From: Paenarthrobacter nitroguajacolicus JCM 14115
GTDB lineage: Bacteria; Actinomycetota; Actinomycetes; Actinomycetales; Micrococcaceae
Assembly: GCA_001313365.1 (NCBI GenBank)
Contig: BBFS01000012.1
Span: 6,850 to 70,849 of the forward strand
DNA length: 64,000 nucleotides
Reading direction: 5' to 3'
The notes under the pieces were generated by a model. The model did no database searches and had not been told where the DNA came from. It was given only the letters and a program-made list of their open reading frames with translations. The translations under genes were made by a program, and so were the position numbers. This document shows, piece after piece, positions 63,074-64,000 of this stretch (within the stretch, counting starts at the first letter, position 1; the number at the start of each line of letters is the position of its first letter).

Positions 63074-64000
63074 CTACGAGGCGGGATCGTATTCGCTGGT
63101 GTTCTCCACCTCAACGTCCACTTCGTTATCTGCAACTACAAGCGAGTGGTTTGCATCGATATCCGTGTAGTCGACATCGAGCTCGTTGTTGGCGACGACT
63201 GTGTTGCCCTCGATGTTCGTGTAATCCACATCGACGTCGCCTACTTCAACCGAGTTGTCCACTGACTTGTCGATCTCCAGCTCGTTGTCCTGGATAACAG
63301 TGGAGTCGTAGTTGACCTGGACATCTTCCAGTTCCACGTTGGTGGAGTGATCGTTGGTGTACTCCAGTTCCACCTCGTTGTCCTTGATGATGGTGGAGTT
63401 CTCGATGTTCGTGTACTCTACGTCCACGTCGCCGACTTCCAGCTCGGTCTCGTTGTTGTAGGAGTCCTTGTTGAACGAATCGTTGTTGGTGATGGTGGTG
63501 TTCGTTGTGTCGTGGGAGTGGTCGTCATTGAAGGAATCCTCAATGTCAACGTCCACGTCTACATCGGTGTTGTAGGAGTCCTTGGTCACCGAGTGATCGT
63601 CGTTGAACGAATCCTTGACCTCGATGTCCGTGTTGCCAACCTCAACGTCACCGGGACCCGATTCACTGATATTCACCGAGTTGTCCGTTGAATGGTCATC
63701 AGTGTTGGTGGTCGTGGTTGTGGTCGTTGTGCTGGTGTTACCGGAATCCTTCACATCGTCGCCGGCAGCAATCGCACCGTCGCCCGAGGCAACCACAGCG
63801 TCCTGGTTGAAGAGCTGCGTAACATCGCCGTCTGCCCAGATGTTCTGGTTGACCGACTGGTCGGTGATCGTGTCGCGGTCGTCGATGGTGGTGGTGTACG
63901 AGTAGTTGTTCACCACGTGGACCAGCTGCTGAACGGCATGTGCGTGGTCATCCCAGTCGCCGCCACCGCCGCCCCCCCACCGTGTCCGCCGCCATCGTGA
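63074..64000 (-). CDS. iniB: IniB-like acidic repeat protein, 3' part
   Basis: The reading frame is open from the stop at 63074 to the window edge, so the start is missing; the first readable residues, in a frame broken at 63970, are a Gly/His/Asp-rich stretch. The middle shows NNYSYTTTIDDRDTI, DGDVTQLFNQDAVVASGDGA, then a long low-complexity region of Asp, Asn, Thr and Val repeats (DSFNDDHS, DVDVDVDIEDS, EVGDVDVDYTNI, NNELDVDYTDI). It is extremely acidic, with almost no Lys or Arg. IniB-type proteins have a conserved N-terminal helix domain that lies outside this window. Probably a surface or cytosolic acidic protein made in response to wall stress. Confidence 0.72.
   Translation of the reverse strand, partial: SRWRRTRWGGGGGGDWDDHAHAVQQLVHVVNNYSYTTTIDDRDTITDQSVNQNIWADGDVTQLFNQDAVVASGDGAIAAGDDVKDSGNTSTTTTTTTTNTDDHSTDNSVNISESGPGDVEVGNTDIEVKDSFNDDHSVTKDSYNTDVDVDVDIEDSFNDDHSHDTTNTTITNNDSFNKDSYNNETELEVGDVDVEYTNIENSTIIKDNEVELEYTNDHSTNVELEDVQVNYDSTVIQDNELEIDKSVDNSVEVGDVDVDYTNIEGNTVVANNELDVDYTDIDANHSLVVADNEVDVEVENTSEYDPAS

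Noticed and set aside
63347..63905. Plus-strand Val-rich frames opposite iniB
   Set aside because: They are the reverse translation of the Asp/Asn/Thr repeats (GTN codons), not a separate gene.

Overview
The window is high-GC actinobacterial chromosome. The menaquinone genes (menB, menE, menA), an iniBAC-like dynamin operon, phenylacetate catabolism genes, NirBD and several Micrococcaceae-type hypothetical families suggest Arthrobacter or Paenarthrobacter. That assignment is inference from gene content, not from a marker gene. No rRNA, tRNA, CRISPR array, insertion sequence or prophage was seen.

Sequence quality matters for every entry. G and C homopolymers of 6-8 nt (mostly 7) are very frequent. 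Where the family consensus is clear, the true run is 4 or 5 nt. A 4-to-7 change only adds one residue; a 4-to-6 or 5-to-7 change breaks the frame. Scattered single-base deletions add further breaks. Most long genes are therefore split over two or three frames. I give each gene from its start to its most plausible stop, across these breaks, and treat the breaks as read or assembly errors rather than pseudogenes.

Layout. 1-399: tail of a GGDEF protein. 391-9209 (minus): seven tightly coupled genes for a surface glycan (GT2, GT4, flippase, GT4, LmbE-like deacetylase, GT39-type mannosyltransferase, glycosidase-like lipoprotein). 9409-14742: oligopeptidase B, a methyltransferase, a STAS/SEC14-like protein and a histidine kinase with a degenerate receiver. 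14878-17837: a small secreted peptide with a duplicated IGWWPN motif, divergent from a TPR protein that is coupled to a GGDEF-EAL protein. 17830-23513: GNAT enzyme, paaI, paaK, a TetR regulator and divergent paaZ, with shared operator-like palindromes. 23582-30206 (minus): two tandem paralogous surface proteins (prealbumin-like domains plus three S-layer-like repeats), a GT2 and a tyrosine phosphatase. 30221-36485: LacI regulator, sugar ABC importer without ATPase, ThuA and ThuB, with paired LacI operators. 36581-42500 (minus): SGNH hydrolase, GNAT, a three-gene beta-oxidation operon, pentapeptide-repeat and SRPBCC proteins. 42690-47555 (minus): asparagine-type permease, nirD, nirB and a small conserved gene. 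47744-53591: ABC-F ATPase, a ribbon-helix-helix protein with DUF4097 protein, and a manganese/zinc ABC importer. 53643-59499: CPBP protease, VOC protein, menB-menE-menA and small membrane proteins. 59568-64000 (minus): iniB (partial), iniA, iniC.

The most notable locus is 14878-17837. A signal-peptide precursor ending in a repeated hexapeptide lies beside a TPR protein, the fold of Rap and other RRNPP peptide receptors, and that gene overlaps a cyclic-di-GMP enzyme with all catalytic motifs intact. It could be a peptide signalling system that controls cyclic-di-GMP. This is a hypothesis from gene arrangement and motifs only.
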